Of a stretch of DNA of 64,000 bases, positions 16,045 to 24,769 are shown piece after piece. The DNA is from Crocosphaera chwakensis CCY0110 (GTDB lineage Bacteria > Cyanobacteriota > Cyanobacteriia > Cyanobacteriales > Microcystaceae): contig NZ_AAXW01000015.1 of NCBI RefSeq assembly GCF_000169335.1, positions 53,181 to 117,180 of the forward strand, in the 5' to 3' direction. The notes beneath the pieces were generated by a model. That model did not search any database. It was not told the DNA's origin and worked only from the letters and a program-made list of their open reading frames with translations. Numbering within the stretch: position 1 is the first letter of the stretch; each line of letters starts with the position of its first letter. The translations under genes were made by a program, and so were the position numbers.

Positions 16045-16638
16045 TCATGGGTTCATATTTCTAGAATAATGAACTTTGCAAGGACTTCCAAAAGCTACCA
16101 TAGCAACAGGAATATCCTTAAAAACGCTGCTTCTAGCCCCAATAACGGCATTAGAACCAATCTCAACCCCAGGGGCAATAAAACAATCGGTCGCTATCCA
16201 AACCCCGTTACCAATGACAATAGGTTTAACCATTAAATTAAAGGTTTTATCTTTAAAATCGTGGCTTCCTGTACATAAATAACACTTCTGAGAAATAACA
16301 CTATGAGACCCAATTTTTATCGCTTCTAAACTATAAAAAACCACATCATCCCCAATCCAACTATAGTCCCCAATGCTAACCTTCCAAGGATAGGTAAAAC
16401 GGGCTGTCGGACGAATAATAACTCTTTTGCCAATGGTAGCTCCAAAACGACGCAATAGCGAACAACGAAAGCCATTAGCATTGTGTAAACTTAAGGGAAA
16501 GGCAACCGATTGTATCAACCACCATAGTAGGACATACCAGCCAGGACGACCCCGATCATACCAAGATTGGTTATACTGACTTAAATCAACCCAAGGTTGA
16601 TCATCAGTAATGGGAGCAGAATTAGACTCTAATTCCAT
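16045..16638 (-). CDS. WcaF-like acyltransferase, left-handed beta-helix
   Basis: 197 aa. Hexapeptide-repeat acetyltransferase similar to colanic-acid WcaF and to the cyanobacterial HpsU group. It has an N-terminal membrane-associated stretch (WYVLLWWLIQSVAFPLSL), then hexapeptide turns (VSIGDYSWIGDDV, IKIGSHSVISQKC, IVIGNGVWIATDC, VEIGSNAVIGARS) and the catalytic His in CTGSHDF. It probably O-acetylates a sugar of an exopolysaccharide. It starts five bases after the stop of the GT2 gene upstream, so the two form an operon. Confidence 0.88.
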   Translation of the reverse strand: MELESNSAPITDDQPWVDLSQYNQSWYDRGRPGWYVLLWWLIQSVAFPLSLHNANGFRCSLLRRFGATIGKRVIIRPTARFTYPWKVSIGDYSWIGDDVVFYSLEAIKIGSHSVISQKCYLCTGSHDFKDKTFNLMVKPIVIGNGVWIATDCFIAPGVEIGSNAVIGARSSVFKDIPVAMVAFGSPCKVHYSRNMNP

Positions 16639-16642
16639 TATT

Positions 16643-17593
16643 TTATAACTTAACTTTTACCGGTTCTGAGTTTGTTTTTGAATCAGTCATTTGAGGATTA
16701 GTATTAACATTTAATTGTCCGCCAAATTGTCGTAATTCATAAAGTTTTACCCCGATTTGATACTCGTATTGACTGAGCAAACGACCATAAATATAACCAG
16801 CCTGGCCATCTAAAAAACCTAAACGAATAAAATAGAATAACACAAATCTCAATAAGGGTTTAAAAGGAAGTCTTACCCATATCTTTTTGAGAAATCTTTT
16901 TCTTTGCACTGCATCTCCAAACAGGTTAGCCCCAATAGTTCCATTATCATCTTGTCCTGCTAATAAGTTATAATATACTCTGGCTTCCCAATTAGAATAA
17001 CGGTTATGTCTTTGCAACCAATGATAAATATCACGGAAATCAATATGCAGCATATCTTCTTTAAGATAGCCTACATTTCCTTGTAAAATAACGTGTTCAT
17101 GAACTTCATTATCTCCCGTATTAGGAATGTCTTCTGTATTTAAGTTTTCATAACGTCCTAATTTGTGGCGAAATAAACGTAAATTCCAGTCGGGATATTT
17201 ACCACCGTAACGAATCCATTTACCTAAGAAAAAGACTTTACGATTAAGATAATAGCCATTGAAATTTTTGTCTTTAATAGCTTGTTCTATTTCGTCCCAT
17301 AATTCAGGAGTAATACGTTCATCACAATCAACAATTAAAACCCATTCATTGCGAAAAGGTAAATTCTCTAAAGACCAATTTTTCTTTTTCGGCCAACGTC
17401 CATTAAAATGAAATTGAACCACATTGGCTCCATATTGCTTACTGATCTCGATAGAGCGATCGCTACTTTGAGAGTCAACTACAAAGATTTCATCCGCTCT
17501 AGCAACACTTTCTAAACAAGCAGGTAAATTAAGTTCTTCATTCAAAGCGGGAATGAGGACAGAAACAGGGACTTTAGCCGTCATTTTAGACAT
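16643..17593 (-). CDS. Glycosyltransferase family 2 (WaaE/KdtX-like)
   Basis: 316 aa. GT-A fold: VSVLIPALNEELNLPACLESV, FVVDSQSSDRS (nucleotide binding), and WVLIVDCDERITPEL as the metal-binding D-x-D-like motif. The N-terminal half resembles the WaaE/KdtX group that adds a sugar to LPS core; the C-terminal hydrophobic helix region (LLRFVLFYFIRLGFLDG) anchors it to the membrane. It is followed after four bases by the WcaF-like acetyltransferase, which suggests they act on the same glycan. The acceptor is unknown. Confidence 0.88.
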   Translation of the reverse strand: MSKMTAKVPVSVLIPALNEELNLPACLESVARADEIFVVDSQSSDRSIEISKQYGANVVQFHFNGRWPKKKNWSLENLPFRNEWVLIVDCDERITPELWDEIEQAIKDKNFNGYYLNRKVFFLGKWIRYGGKYPDWNLRLFRHKLGRYENLNTEDIPNTGDNEVHEHVILQGNVGYLKEDMLHIDFRDIYHWLQRHNRYSNWEARVYYNLLAGQDDNGTIGANLFGDAVQRKRFLKKIWVRLPFKPLLRFVLFYFIRLGFLDGQAGYIYGRLLSQYEYQIGVKLYELRQFGGQLNVNTNPQMTDSKTNSEPVKVKL

Positions 17594-17907
17594 TCTGGTT
17601 AAGGGTTAATTTTTATCAATATTATAGGTAATAGGAAATCACGGGGAGTCTTTACAGCAGGTTTCAATCGAGTGTATCAAAATTTCAGTTAAGTGAGTGT
17701 AGGGAGTATTCGCATTTTAATGTTTAATGTATGCAAATGAAAACTGCTTTTAGGAGTCAACCACGTATAAGGGTTTCAATCATTGTTATATTAAGAAATA
17801 TAAAGACAACAAAGTAAAAAAAAAGACAAAATTGAAACTGAGGATCAATGTTTGACACAGAACAACTTCTGTCTTCTAAGGAAAATTCTAACAGGAAAGT
17901 TAACAAA

Positions 17908-19380
17908 ATGTCCGAAAAAAAAGAAAAAAAGACCCAGATAGGGCGTTTGCCACTTGTTTTGGGCATTTTAATTTTAATAACCGCTACGGGATCTGGTGTA
18001 ACTTGGTGGTTGACTCACCAGAGTAAAAATCAATCATCATCAGCATTAGCCCAACAAACTCCCCCTACATCCGTTAAATTAGATACCCTTCAGCCTGGGG
18101 TTGTCAAAACAGTTTCCGAGGTGGTGGGAACCCTCGAAGCCCAAGACTCAGTAATACTAAGGCCAGAAATTCAAGGCCGTATTAACGAAATTTTAGTTCA
18201 AGACGGCGATCGCGTCGGCAAGGGACAATTAATGGTCCAACTCGATAACAATGATTGGCAAGCGGAATTATTAGAAGCTCAAGCACAACTGGCTAGCAGA
18301 AAAGCCCGTTTAGCCGAATTAGAAGCTGGAAACCGTGTCGAAGATATACAAGAGGCTAAAGCTCGTTTACGGGAGGCTAAAGCTCGTTTAAACAATGCTC
18401 AGACCGGTGGTAGTCTAGAAGAAATTGCTCAAGCTCAAGCTCAAGTTAATTCAGCCCAAGCTAGTGCGGAGTTAGCGAAGCAACGGGTAGGCCGTTACGA
18501 AAACCTCGAACAAGAAGGGGCTATTTCCACCGACGAATATCAAGAATACGTTACAGAAGCTCGTAGTGCCTCTGCTGAGTTAGAACAGGCTCAACGCCGT
18601 TTATCCCAATTGAAAAAGAGTCGTCTCACTAATGTTGATGAGCTACAAGCTGCCGTCGAAAGGGAAGAACAAAACCTGCGAAGATTACAAACTGGCCCTC
18701 GTCAAGAAGTTATCGCTCAAGCAAGAGCCGATGTAGCAGAAGCCATCGCTCAAGTGCGTACCGCCGAAGTGAATGTCAGTAAAACCCGTATTGTTGCTCC
18801 TATTTCTGGCATTGTGGGAGATATTCCTGTAGAAGCAGGGGACTATGTGGATCAAGGGGATACCTTAACCACCTTAACCCAAAATAATCTTTTAGAACTC
18901 AATTTATCCATTCCCTTAGAAGATGCTTCCCGCTTACGGTTGGGTTTACCAGTACAAATTCTTGATAACCAAGGAAAAGCGATCGCCACAGGAAATATTA
19001 GTTTTATTTCTCCTAATGTCACTGCTGACTCTCAATTAGTGTTAGCAAAAGCGACTTTTGAAGGTAATAATCGCTCTTTATTAAACCGTCAATTTATTCA
19101 AGCTAGAATCATCTGGCAACAAGGCCAAGGCTTATTAGTTCCAACTACAGCAGTGTCTCGCTTAGGAGGGCAAACCTTTGTGTTTGTCGCTCAACCCAAT
19201 GAATCGAACCAAGAAAATGCAGCCGAATTAATTGCAGAACAAAGACAGGTGGAATTAGGGGAAATTCAAGGTAATAACTATCAAGTAATTAGTGGATTGC
19301 AGCCAGGAGAAAAAATAGTCACTGCTGGCATTTTACAGTTAAAAGACGGTGCGCCTATTGCAGAAGTTAAAACTCCGTAG
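17908..19380 (+). CDS. RND efflux periplasmic adaptor subunit
   Basis: 490 aa from ATG 17908, preceded by AGGAAAG; the ATG at 17848 would add 20 residues. One N-terminal membrane anchor (LPLVLGILILITATGSGVTW), lipoyl halves (VILRPEIQGRINEILVQDGD and TRIVAPISGIVGDIPVEAGD), an unusually long alpha-hairpin with internal EAKARLREAKARLNNAQ repeats, then beta-barrel and membrane-proximal domains (QVISGLQPGEKIV). It pairs with the transporter 56 bp downstream. The outer-membrane channel is not in the window. Substrate unknown; multidrug or amphipathic compounds are typical. Confidence 0.92.
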   Translation: MSEKKEKKTQIGRLPLVLGILILITATGSGVTWWLTHQSKNQSSSALAQQTPPTSVKLDTLQPGVVKTVSEVVGTLEAQDSVILRPEIQGRINEILVQDGDRVGKGQLMVQLDNNDWQAELLEAQAQLASRKARLAELEAGNRVEDIQEAKARLREAKARLNNAQTGGSLEEIAQAQAQVNSAQASAELAKQRVGRYENLEQEGAISTDEYQEYVTEARSASAELEQAQRRLSQLKKSRLTNVDELQAAVEREEQNLRRLQTGPRQEVIAQARADVAEAIAQVRTAEVNVSKTRIVAPISGIVGDIPVEAGDYVDQGDTLTTLTQNNLLELNLSIPLEDASRLRLGLPVQILDNQGKAIATGNISFISPNVTADSQLVLAKATFEGNNRSLLNRQFIQARIIWQQGQGLLVPTTAVSRLGGQTFVFVAQPNESNQENAAELIAEQRQVELGEIQGNNYQVISGLQPGEKIVTAGILQLKDGAPIAEVKTP

Positions 19381-19436
19381 GTGCTTAATATTATTAAGTC
19401 CTTACCAAAATTATCAATAATCAGAAGGTTTAGGTA

Positions 19437-22400
19437 ATGAATTTTGTTGATTTTTTCATTAAACGCCCCGTTTTTTCCTCTGTGTGTGCCTTACTAATTT
19501 TATTAGTAGGATTAATTAGTTTATTTAATTTGCCTCTGGATCAGTTTCCTGAAATTGCTCCGACTAGGGTTCAAGTTGAATCGACTTATAATGGTGCGAG
19601 TGCGGAAGTAGTAGAAAATGCTGTGACTAATATTTTAGAACGACAAATTAATGGCGTTGAAGGACTTAAATATATTAGTTCAAGTAGCAGTAATAGTGGA
19701 ACCAGTAGTATTACGGTTACCTTCGATTCTTCGAGAGACCCCGATTTAGCTGCTGTTGACGTACAAAATCAAGTATCTGTCGTGCAATCGCAGTTACCCG
19801 ATGCAGTACAAAGAACTGGAGTTCAAGTCAGCAGACAATCCGATAGTTTACTGTTAGGAATTGGCTTATATAGTGATAACAATCGGTATGATAATGTCTT
19901 TTTGAGTAACTACGCTGATCAATATTTAGTAGATGCCTTAAAACGTCTTGATGGGGTAGGAAATGTCCGCATTTTTGGGGAGCGTCGTTATGCTATGCGT
20001 CTTTGGTTAGACCCCAATAAACTAGCCAGTCGAGGGTTGACAACTCAAGATGTGGTTAATGCTTTATCAGAACAAAATTTACAAGTGGGTGCCGGAAAAA
20101 TTGGGGCAGAACCAGCACCAGAAGGTCAACAATTTCAGTTTGATTTACGGGCAATTAGTCAATTAAAAGAGCCTAAAGAGTTTGAAAATCTCTTATTAAA
20201 AACTGATGAAAATGGTGGTTTAGTTTACTTTAAAGATGTAGGAAGGGCAGAATTAGGGGCGGAAGATTATAGTTCTTTTCTTAGGTTTCGAGGACAAGAA
20301 GCGGTTGGGATGGGAATCTACCAACGAACAGGATCAAATGCGTTAGAAGTGGCCAAAAAAGTTGAGCAAGAAATGGATCGCCTTTCGGAATTTTTTCCCC
20401 CTGATTTACAATATGTAGTTGCTTTTGATACCACTCAATTTGTAGAAGAATCTTTATCAGAAGTGGTCAAAACTCTTATCATGGCGGTAGGATTAGTTAT
20501 TATTGTTATTTTAATCTTTTTACAAAATTGGAGAACTACCTTAATTCCTGCTTTAACTATTCCTTTAGCCCTAGTTGGAACATTTGCCTTTATTAAACTG
20601 TTTGATTTTTCAATTAATAGTTTAACTCTCTTTGGTTTAACCCTAGCAACCGGGATGGTCGTAGATGATGCCATCATTGTTGTTGAACAAATTAACCGCT
20701 ACATAGAAGATGAAGATATGTCCCCTCAAGCAGCAGCAAGCAAGGCCATGGGAGAACTGTCATCGGCAGTTATTGCCACTTCTTTAGTGTTAATGGCAGT
20801 GTTTATTCCGGTAGCATTTTTTCCAGGAACTACAGGTGCTTTATATCGACAATTTGCTTTAACAATTGCTTTTTCTATTGTTATTTCTACCTTTTTAGCC
20901 TTAACGCTAACACCTTCTTTATGCGCTTTATTATTAGAAAAGGGACAACAATTACCCGGCTTTTTAGGAACTATTTTTAATCAATTTAACCACTTTTTAG
21001 ATTGGGTAAAAGCACAATATCGGCGATCGCTTCATACCCTCTCTAATCTGCGTCTGGTGGTAGTGGGTGTCTTCGTGGTCTTATTATTGGTTACAGCATG
21101 GCTATATACCAAGGTTCCCACTGCTTTTACCCCAGAAGAAGACCAAGGCTATTTCATCACCATTATTCAAGCTCCTCAAGGGGTTTCTTTGCAATATACC
21201 AGCGAGGTGATGCGACAGGTAGAAAACGTTATTTTAGAAGAACCTGACGTTCAAGCTACTTTTGCAGTGGGTGGGTTCGCGTTTGGGGGTAGTAGTGCCA
21301 ACCAAGGGGTAATTTTTAGCCCTCTCAAACCCTTTAAAGAACGTCCCGGTCCTCAACATTCGGCGCAAGCGATTATTGGTAAACTATGGGGTAAATTTAG
21401 TCAAATACCGGAAGCGAATATTTTTCCGGTTAACCCTCCAGCTATTCGGGGTTTAAGCAACTTTGGGGGTTTTGTTTATCAATTGCAAGATCAACAGGGA
21501 AGCGAAGATATTAATAAGTTAGTGCAGGTAATGGGTCAATTATTAGGTCCCGCTAACCAAAATCCTGCTATTGGTCAGGCATTTAGTCGCTTTTCGGCCG
21601 ATACCCCTCAATTTGTCATTGAAGTCAACCGTAATAAAGCCCAAGCATTACAAGTTTCCATCGACGATATTTTTAGCACTCTCCAAACGGCTTTAGGATC
21701 TCGCTATGTGAACGATTTTACGTTACAACAGCGCACCTATCGGGTTTATGTGCAAGCAGATCAGGAATTTCGTGCTGATCCTCAAGATATTAATCAATTA
21801 TATGTGCGATCTCAAACCGATCAAATGGTTCCCTTATCTAATTTAGTGACCCTAACCTCCACCACTGGGGCCCAAACCATTAGTCATTACAACCTTTATC
21901 GTTCCGTAGAAATTAATGGCAGTCCAGCGCCGGGGGTGGGTTCGGGAACCGCTCTAGAAGCGATGGAAACTGTCTCAGAACAAGTGCTTCCCCCAGGGTT
22001 TGGTTATGAATGGTCTGGGACTTCCCTTGAAGAACTTGACTCAGCCGGTCTTGCACCTGTTATTTTTGGTTTAGGGTTGTTATTCGTGTTCTTAGTCTTA
22101 GCTGCACAATACGAAAACTATATCGATCCTTTTATTATTATTTTGGCGGTTCCTTTGGCTATTTTAGGAGCATTAACGGCACAATTATTAAGGGGATTTG
22201 CTAACGATGTTTATTGTCAAATTGGTTTAGTCATGTTAATTGGTTTAGCTAGTAAAAATGCGATTTTAATTGTGGAGTTTGCGAACCAATTAAGAGATGA
22301 GGGTTTACCTTTAGTTAAAGCAACGATAGAAGCAGCACAAGAACGCTTAAGACCCATTTTAATGACTGCCGTTTCTACTTTATTAGGAATTTTTCCCTTA

Positions 22401-22562
22401 GTAGTAGCAACCGGTGCCGGTTCAGGAAGTCGTCAGTCTTTAGGAACGGCGGTTTTTGGAGGAATGTTAGTAGCGTCTTTCTTAAGTTTATTTGTAGTGC
22501 CTATTCTGTATATTGTGATTAAAATGACTACCGAAAAATTCTTACCTAAAAAATCATCATAA
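19437..22562 (+). CDS. RND multidrug efflux transporter (HAE1/AcrB type)
   Basis: 1041 aa, the normal length. It begins MNFVDFFIKRPVFSSVCALLI as AcrB does, with FPEIAPTRVQVESTYNGASA in the porter domain, TM4 motif (GLTLATGMVVDDAIIVVE) holding the paired proton-relay Asp residues, and a C-terminal repeat (GLASKNAILIVEFANQL) with the TM10 Lys. Proton-driven inner-membrane exporter, assembled as a trimer with the adaptor just upstream. Both genes appear intact and are probably one operon. Confidence 0.95.
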   Translation: MNFVDFFIKRPVFSSVCALLILLVGLISLFNLPLDQFPEIAPTRVQVESTYNGASAEVVENAVTNILERQINGVEGLKYISSSSSNSGTSSITVTFDSSRDPDLAAVDVQNQVSVVQSQLPDAVQRTGVQVSRQSDSLLLGIGLYSDNNRYDNVFLSNYADQYLVDALKRLDGVGNVRIFGERRYAMRLWLDPNKLASRGLTTQDVVNALSEQNLQVGAGKIGAEPAPEGQQFQFDLRAISQLKEPKEFENLLLKTDENGGLVYFKDVGRAELGAEDYSSFLRFRGQEAVGMGIYQRTGSNALEVAKKVEQEMDRLSEFFPPDLQYVVAFDTTQFVEESLSEVVKTLIMAVGLVIIVILIFLQNWRTTLIPALTIPLALVGTFAFIKLFDFSINSLTLFGLTLATGMVVDDAIIVVEQINRYIEDEDMSPQAAASKAMGELSSAVIATSLVLMAVFIPVAFFPGTTGALYRQFALTIAFSIVISTFLALTLTPSLCALLLEKGQQLPGFLGTIFNQFNHFLDWVKAQYRRSLHTLSNLRLVVVGVFVVLLLVTAWLYTKVPTAFTPEEDQGYFITIIQAPQGVSLQYTSEVMRQVENVILEEPDVQATFAVGGFAFGGSSANQGVIFSPLKPFKERPGPQHSAQAIIGKLWGKFSQIPEANIFPVNPPAIRGLSNFGGFVYQLQDQQGSEDINKLVQVMGQLLGPANQNPAIGQAFSRFSADTPQFVIEVNRNKAQALQVSIDDIFSTLQTALGSRYVNDFTLQQRTYRVYVQADQEFRADPQDINQLYVRSQTDQMVPLSNLVTLTSTTGAQTISHYNLYRSVEINGSPAPGVGSGTALEAMETVSEQVLPPGFGYEWSGTSLEELDSAGLAPVIFGLGLLFVFLVLAAQYENYIDPFIIILAVPLAILGALTAQLLRGFANDVYCQIGLVMLIGLASKNAILIVEFANQLRDEGLPLVKATIEAAQERLRPILMTAVSTLLGIFPLVVATGAGSGSRQSLGTAVFGGMLVASFLSLFVVPILYIVIKMTTEKFLPKKSS

Positions 22563-22575
22563 ATTCTAACGTAGG

Positions 22576-22604
22576 GGTTTAATACTATTAAACCCTTCTA
22601 CCTA
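22576..22604 (+). terminator. Hairpin after the RND transporter
   Basis: GGGTTTAA (22576-22583) pairs with TTAAACCC (22589-22596) with a 5-nt loop, flanked by further GTAG/CTAC pairing. The following sequence is only moderately T-rich. It lies 14 bp after the stop codon. Confidence 0.6.
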
Positions 22605-22849
22605 TTCTTAATTTAGAGAACTTATGCCCATCCCCATCAGATAAGGCTTTCAAGCATCGCTCCTCATATCAACTTTTCTTGGTGCAAGATGTGAGTATTG
22701 CTAAATTTAAGTCTTTAGACATAGTTGAATTAATTTATTGAATTGAACTTAGTTAACTAAATGGAACCAAAGAATGATTTGTATTGATGGATTTTTTGCT
22801 TTAATAAAATCAAACAAGCATAAGAAATAGTTAGAAGGAAATTTGAATT

Positions 22850-23149
22850 ATGACATACGCACGCTTAGAAGAATTACCAGCAGAAATTACGGATAAATTG
22901 CCTGAGTATGGACAGCAACTATTCATGACCGCTTATAATGCTAGTTTTGAAGACGGTCTCGACGAAGAAAATGCGACTAAGGTAGCTTGGAATTCAGTCA
23001 ATAATCGCTATCAACAAGACGAGAATGGCAATTGGGTATCTAAGGGAAATTCTATGGCTGATCGTGGAAATATTGTCGGCACAGAAAAAGACACTAGCGA
23101 TCCTATTGGTAACCGAGAAAACAACGCAGGAACCATGCGCGGTGGCTAA
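22850..23149 (+). CDS. ChaB-domain protein
   Basis: 99 aa. Residues about 7-60 match the ChaB fold: LPAEITDKLPEYGQQLFMTAYN, then an AWNSVNNRYQ-like end (ATKVAWNSVNNRYQ). E. coli ChaB is a small helical protein linked to cation transport regulation, without a defined activity. The tail after residue 60 is hydrophilic and Gly/Asn-rich. RBS AGAAGGAAA precedes the ATG. It stands alone with its own terminator. The family is clear, the role is not. Confidence 0.85.
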   Translation: MTYARLEELPAEITDKLPEYGQQLFMTAYNASFEDGLDEENATKVAWNSVNNRYQQDENGNWVSKGNSMADRGNIVGTEKDTSDPIGNRENNAGTMRGG

Positions 23150-23176
23150 ATTTACAACTTAAAAATGTGTTGAATT

Positions 23177-23216
23177 TTCGAGGGTATTATCTGTTTGATT
23201 TACCCTCGAATTTTAT
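23177..23216 (+). terminator. Terminator after the ChaB gene
   Basis: TTCGAGGGTA (23177-23186) and TACCCTCGAA (23201-23210) form a perfect 10-bp stem with a 14-nt loop, followed by TTTTAT. It lies between convergent genes. Confidence 0.78.
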
Positions 23217-23221
23217 AACTT

Positions 23222-23674
23222 TTAAGTAATATCTCCATCGTGATGATAATCACGCCAAACTAACACAGGACATTGAGCTAAACGGACAACTTTTTCTGTC
23301 ACTGAACCCAATAAAAAACGATTTAAACCAGTGCGTCCATGAGAAGCAATGACAATTAGATCAATGTTATTTTTTTTAGCATAATCAACAATTTCTAGGC
23401 TAGGATTGCCTATTTTTACCACTAAATTTAAGTTATCAACTAAAGATTTAGGATAACGTTCATAAAAAGCATTCTTAACATTACTCTGACGAGTATCATC
23501 ATTTAAGGTTGACCAAATAACACCCGGATCAACAGATTCTAAAGGCAACAAAATATTAATAACCGTTATTTTATTTGGATCTTTAATGAAATTTAAAGTT
23601 TTATCAAGAGCATTAAAAGAATCTTGAGAAAAATCAATCGGAACCAAAATGCGATCGCCAACGAATAAACTCAT
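23222..23674 (-). CDS. Universal stress protein (UspA family)
   Basis: 150 aa, full length. It starts with ILVPIDFSQDSFNALDKTL, has LIVIASHGRTGLNRFLLGSV, the G-x2-G-x9-G-S ATP-binding motif of the ATP-type Usp proteins, and ends CPVLVWRDYHHDGDIT. Cytosolic, probably a dimer. Its start is about 50 bp from that of the divergent dusA, so regulatory sites may be shared. The specific stress is unknown. Confidence 0.9.
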   Translation of the reverse strand: MSLFVGDRILVPIDFSQDSFNALDKTLNFIKDPNKITVINILLPLESVDPGVIWSTLNDDTRQSNVKNAFYERYPKSLVDNLNLVVKIGNPSLEIVDYAKKNNIDLIVIASHGRTGLNRFLLGSVTEKVVRLAQCPVLVWRDYHHDGDIT

Positions 23675-23727
23675 AATAGTAAACTATTAAAGTAGTGACC
23701 AGTTACCAGTTATTGGTCAGACGAATA

Positions 23728-24753
23728 ATGAATGATAATCAAACGAATTCAATGAACCCCTTAAGTGTAGCACCGATGATGGATTATACTGATCGCCATT
23801 TTCGCTACTTTATGCGACAGATAACCCGCCATACCTTACTTTATACAGAAATGATTGTCACTGCGGCCATTAAACACGGCGATCGCTCAAAATTATTGGA
23901 CTTTTCTCCAGAAGAAAAACCCCTATCCTTGCAACTGGGAGGCGATAAACCCCACGAATTAGCGGAATGTGCAATCATTGCCGAAGATTGGGGTTATGAT
24001 GAAGTTAATTTGAATGTCGGCTGTCCGAGCGATCGCGTTCAAAGTGGACATTTTGGGGCCTGCTTAATGGCTAACCCTGACTTGGTAGCCCAATGTGTTG
24101 AGAAGATGCAAAAAGCCGTTACTATTCCTGTTACCGTTAAGCACCGAATTGGTATCGATGACCAAGATAGTTATGAAAACATGGCACAATTTGTAAAGGT
24201 GGTTTCTGACGCAGGATGTCAACGCTTTACCGTACACGCAAGAAAAGCTTGGTTAAAAGGCTTAAGTCCCAAAGAAAACCGTAATATTCCCCCTTTAAGA
24301 TACGAAGCGGTTTATCGTCTTAAACAAGAATTTCCTCACCTTTTTATTGAGATAAATGGAGGAATTACCAATCTTGAACAAGTGCGAAATCATTTAGAAT
24401 TAGTTGATGCTGTGATGATTGGCCGCGCTGCTTATGATAATCCCTATTTATTCGCCACCGTTGATCGAGATATTTATCAGGACAAGATAATTCAGTTGAC
24501 TCGCCATGAAATTATCGAAAAAATGTTACCTTATATCGATGATTGGGTAAGTCGTGGCCATAAACTCCATAAAATTAGTCGACATTTATTAGCTATTTTT
24601 TCAGGTATTCCAGGGACAAAAGCGTGGAAACGACACATTAGCGAAAATGCTCATTTACCCGATGCAGATTCTAAAGTGATTGTTGAAGCGTTGAAAAAAG
24701 TTTCGAGAGAGGCAGAATTATCTCTACCCCTCTATTTCGAGTCTTTCAGGTAA
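23728..24753 (+). CDS. dusA: tRNA-dihydrouridine synthase DusA
   Basis: FMN/NADPH-dependent reduction of uridines in the tRNA D-loop (U20/U20a in the DusA class). I start at ATG 23728 (342 aa); the sequence context does not exclude the next ATG. Motifs: SVAPMMDYTDRHFRYFMR (FMN binding), LNVGCPSDRVQSGHFGACLM with the catalytic Cys, and RKAWLKGLSPKENRNIPPL, which is characteristic of DusA rather than DusB/C. The GINGGI-like EINGGI and MIGRAAYDNPYLF phosphate-binding segments are present. Confidence 0.93.
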   Translation: MNDNQTNSMNPLSVAPMMDYTDRHFRYFMRQITRHTLLYTEMIVTAAIKHGDRSKLLDFSPEEKPLSLQLGGDKPHELAECAIIAEDWGYDEVNLNVGCPSDRVQSGHFGACLMANPDLVAQCVEKMQKAVTIPVTVKHRIGIDDQDSYENMAQFVKVVSDAGCQRFTVHARKAWLKGLSPKENRNIPPLRYEAVYRLKQEFPHLFIEINGGITNLEQVRNHLELVDAVMIGRAAYDNPYLFATVDRDIYQDKIIQLTRHEIIEKMLPYIDDWVSRGHKLHKISRHLLAIFSGIPGTKAWKRHISENAHLPDADSKVIVEALKKVSREAELSLPLYFESFR

Positions 24754-24769
24754 CTAGAAACTTATGCTT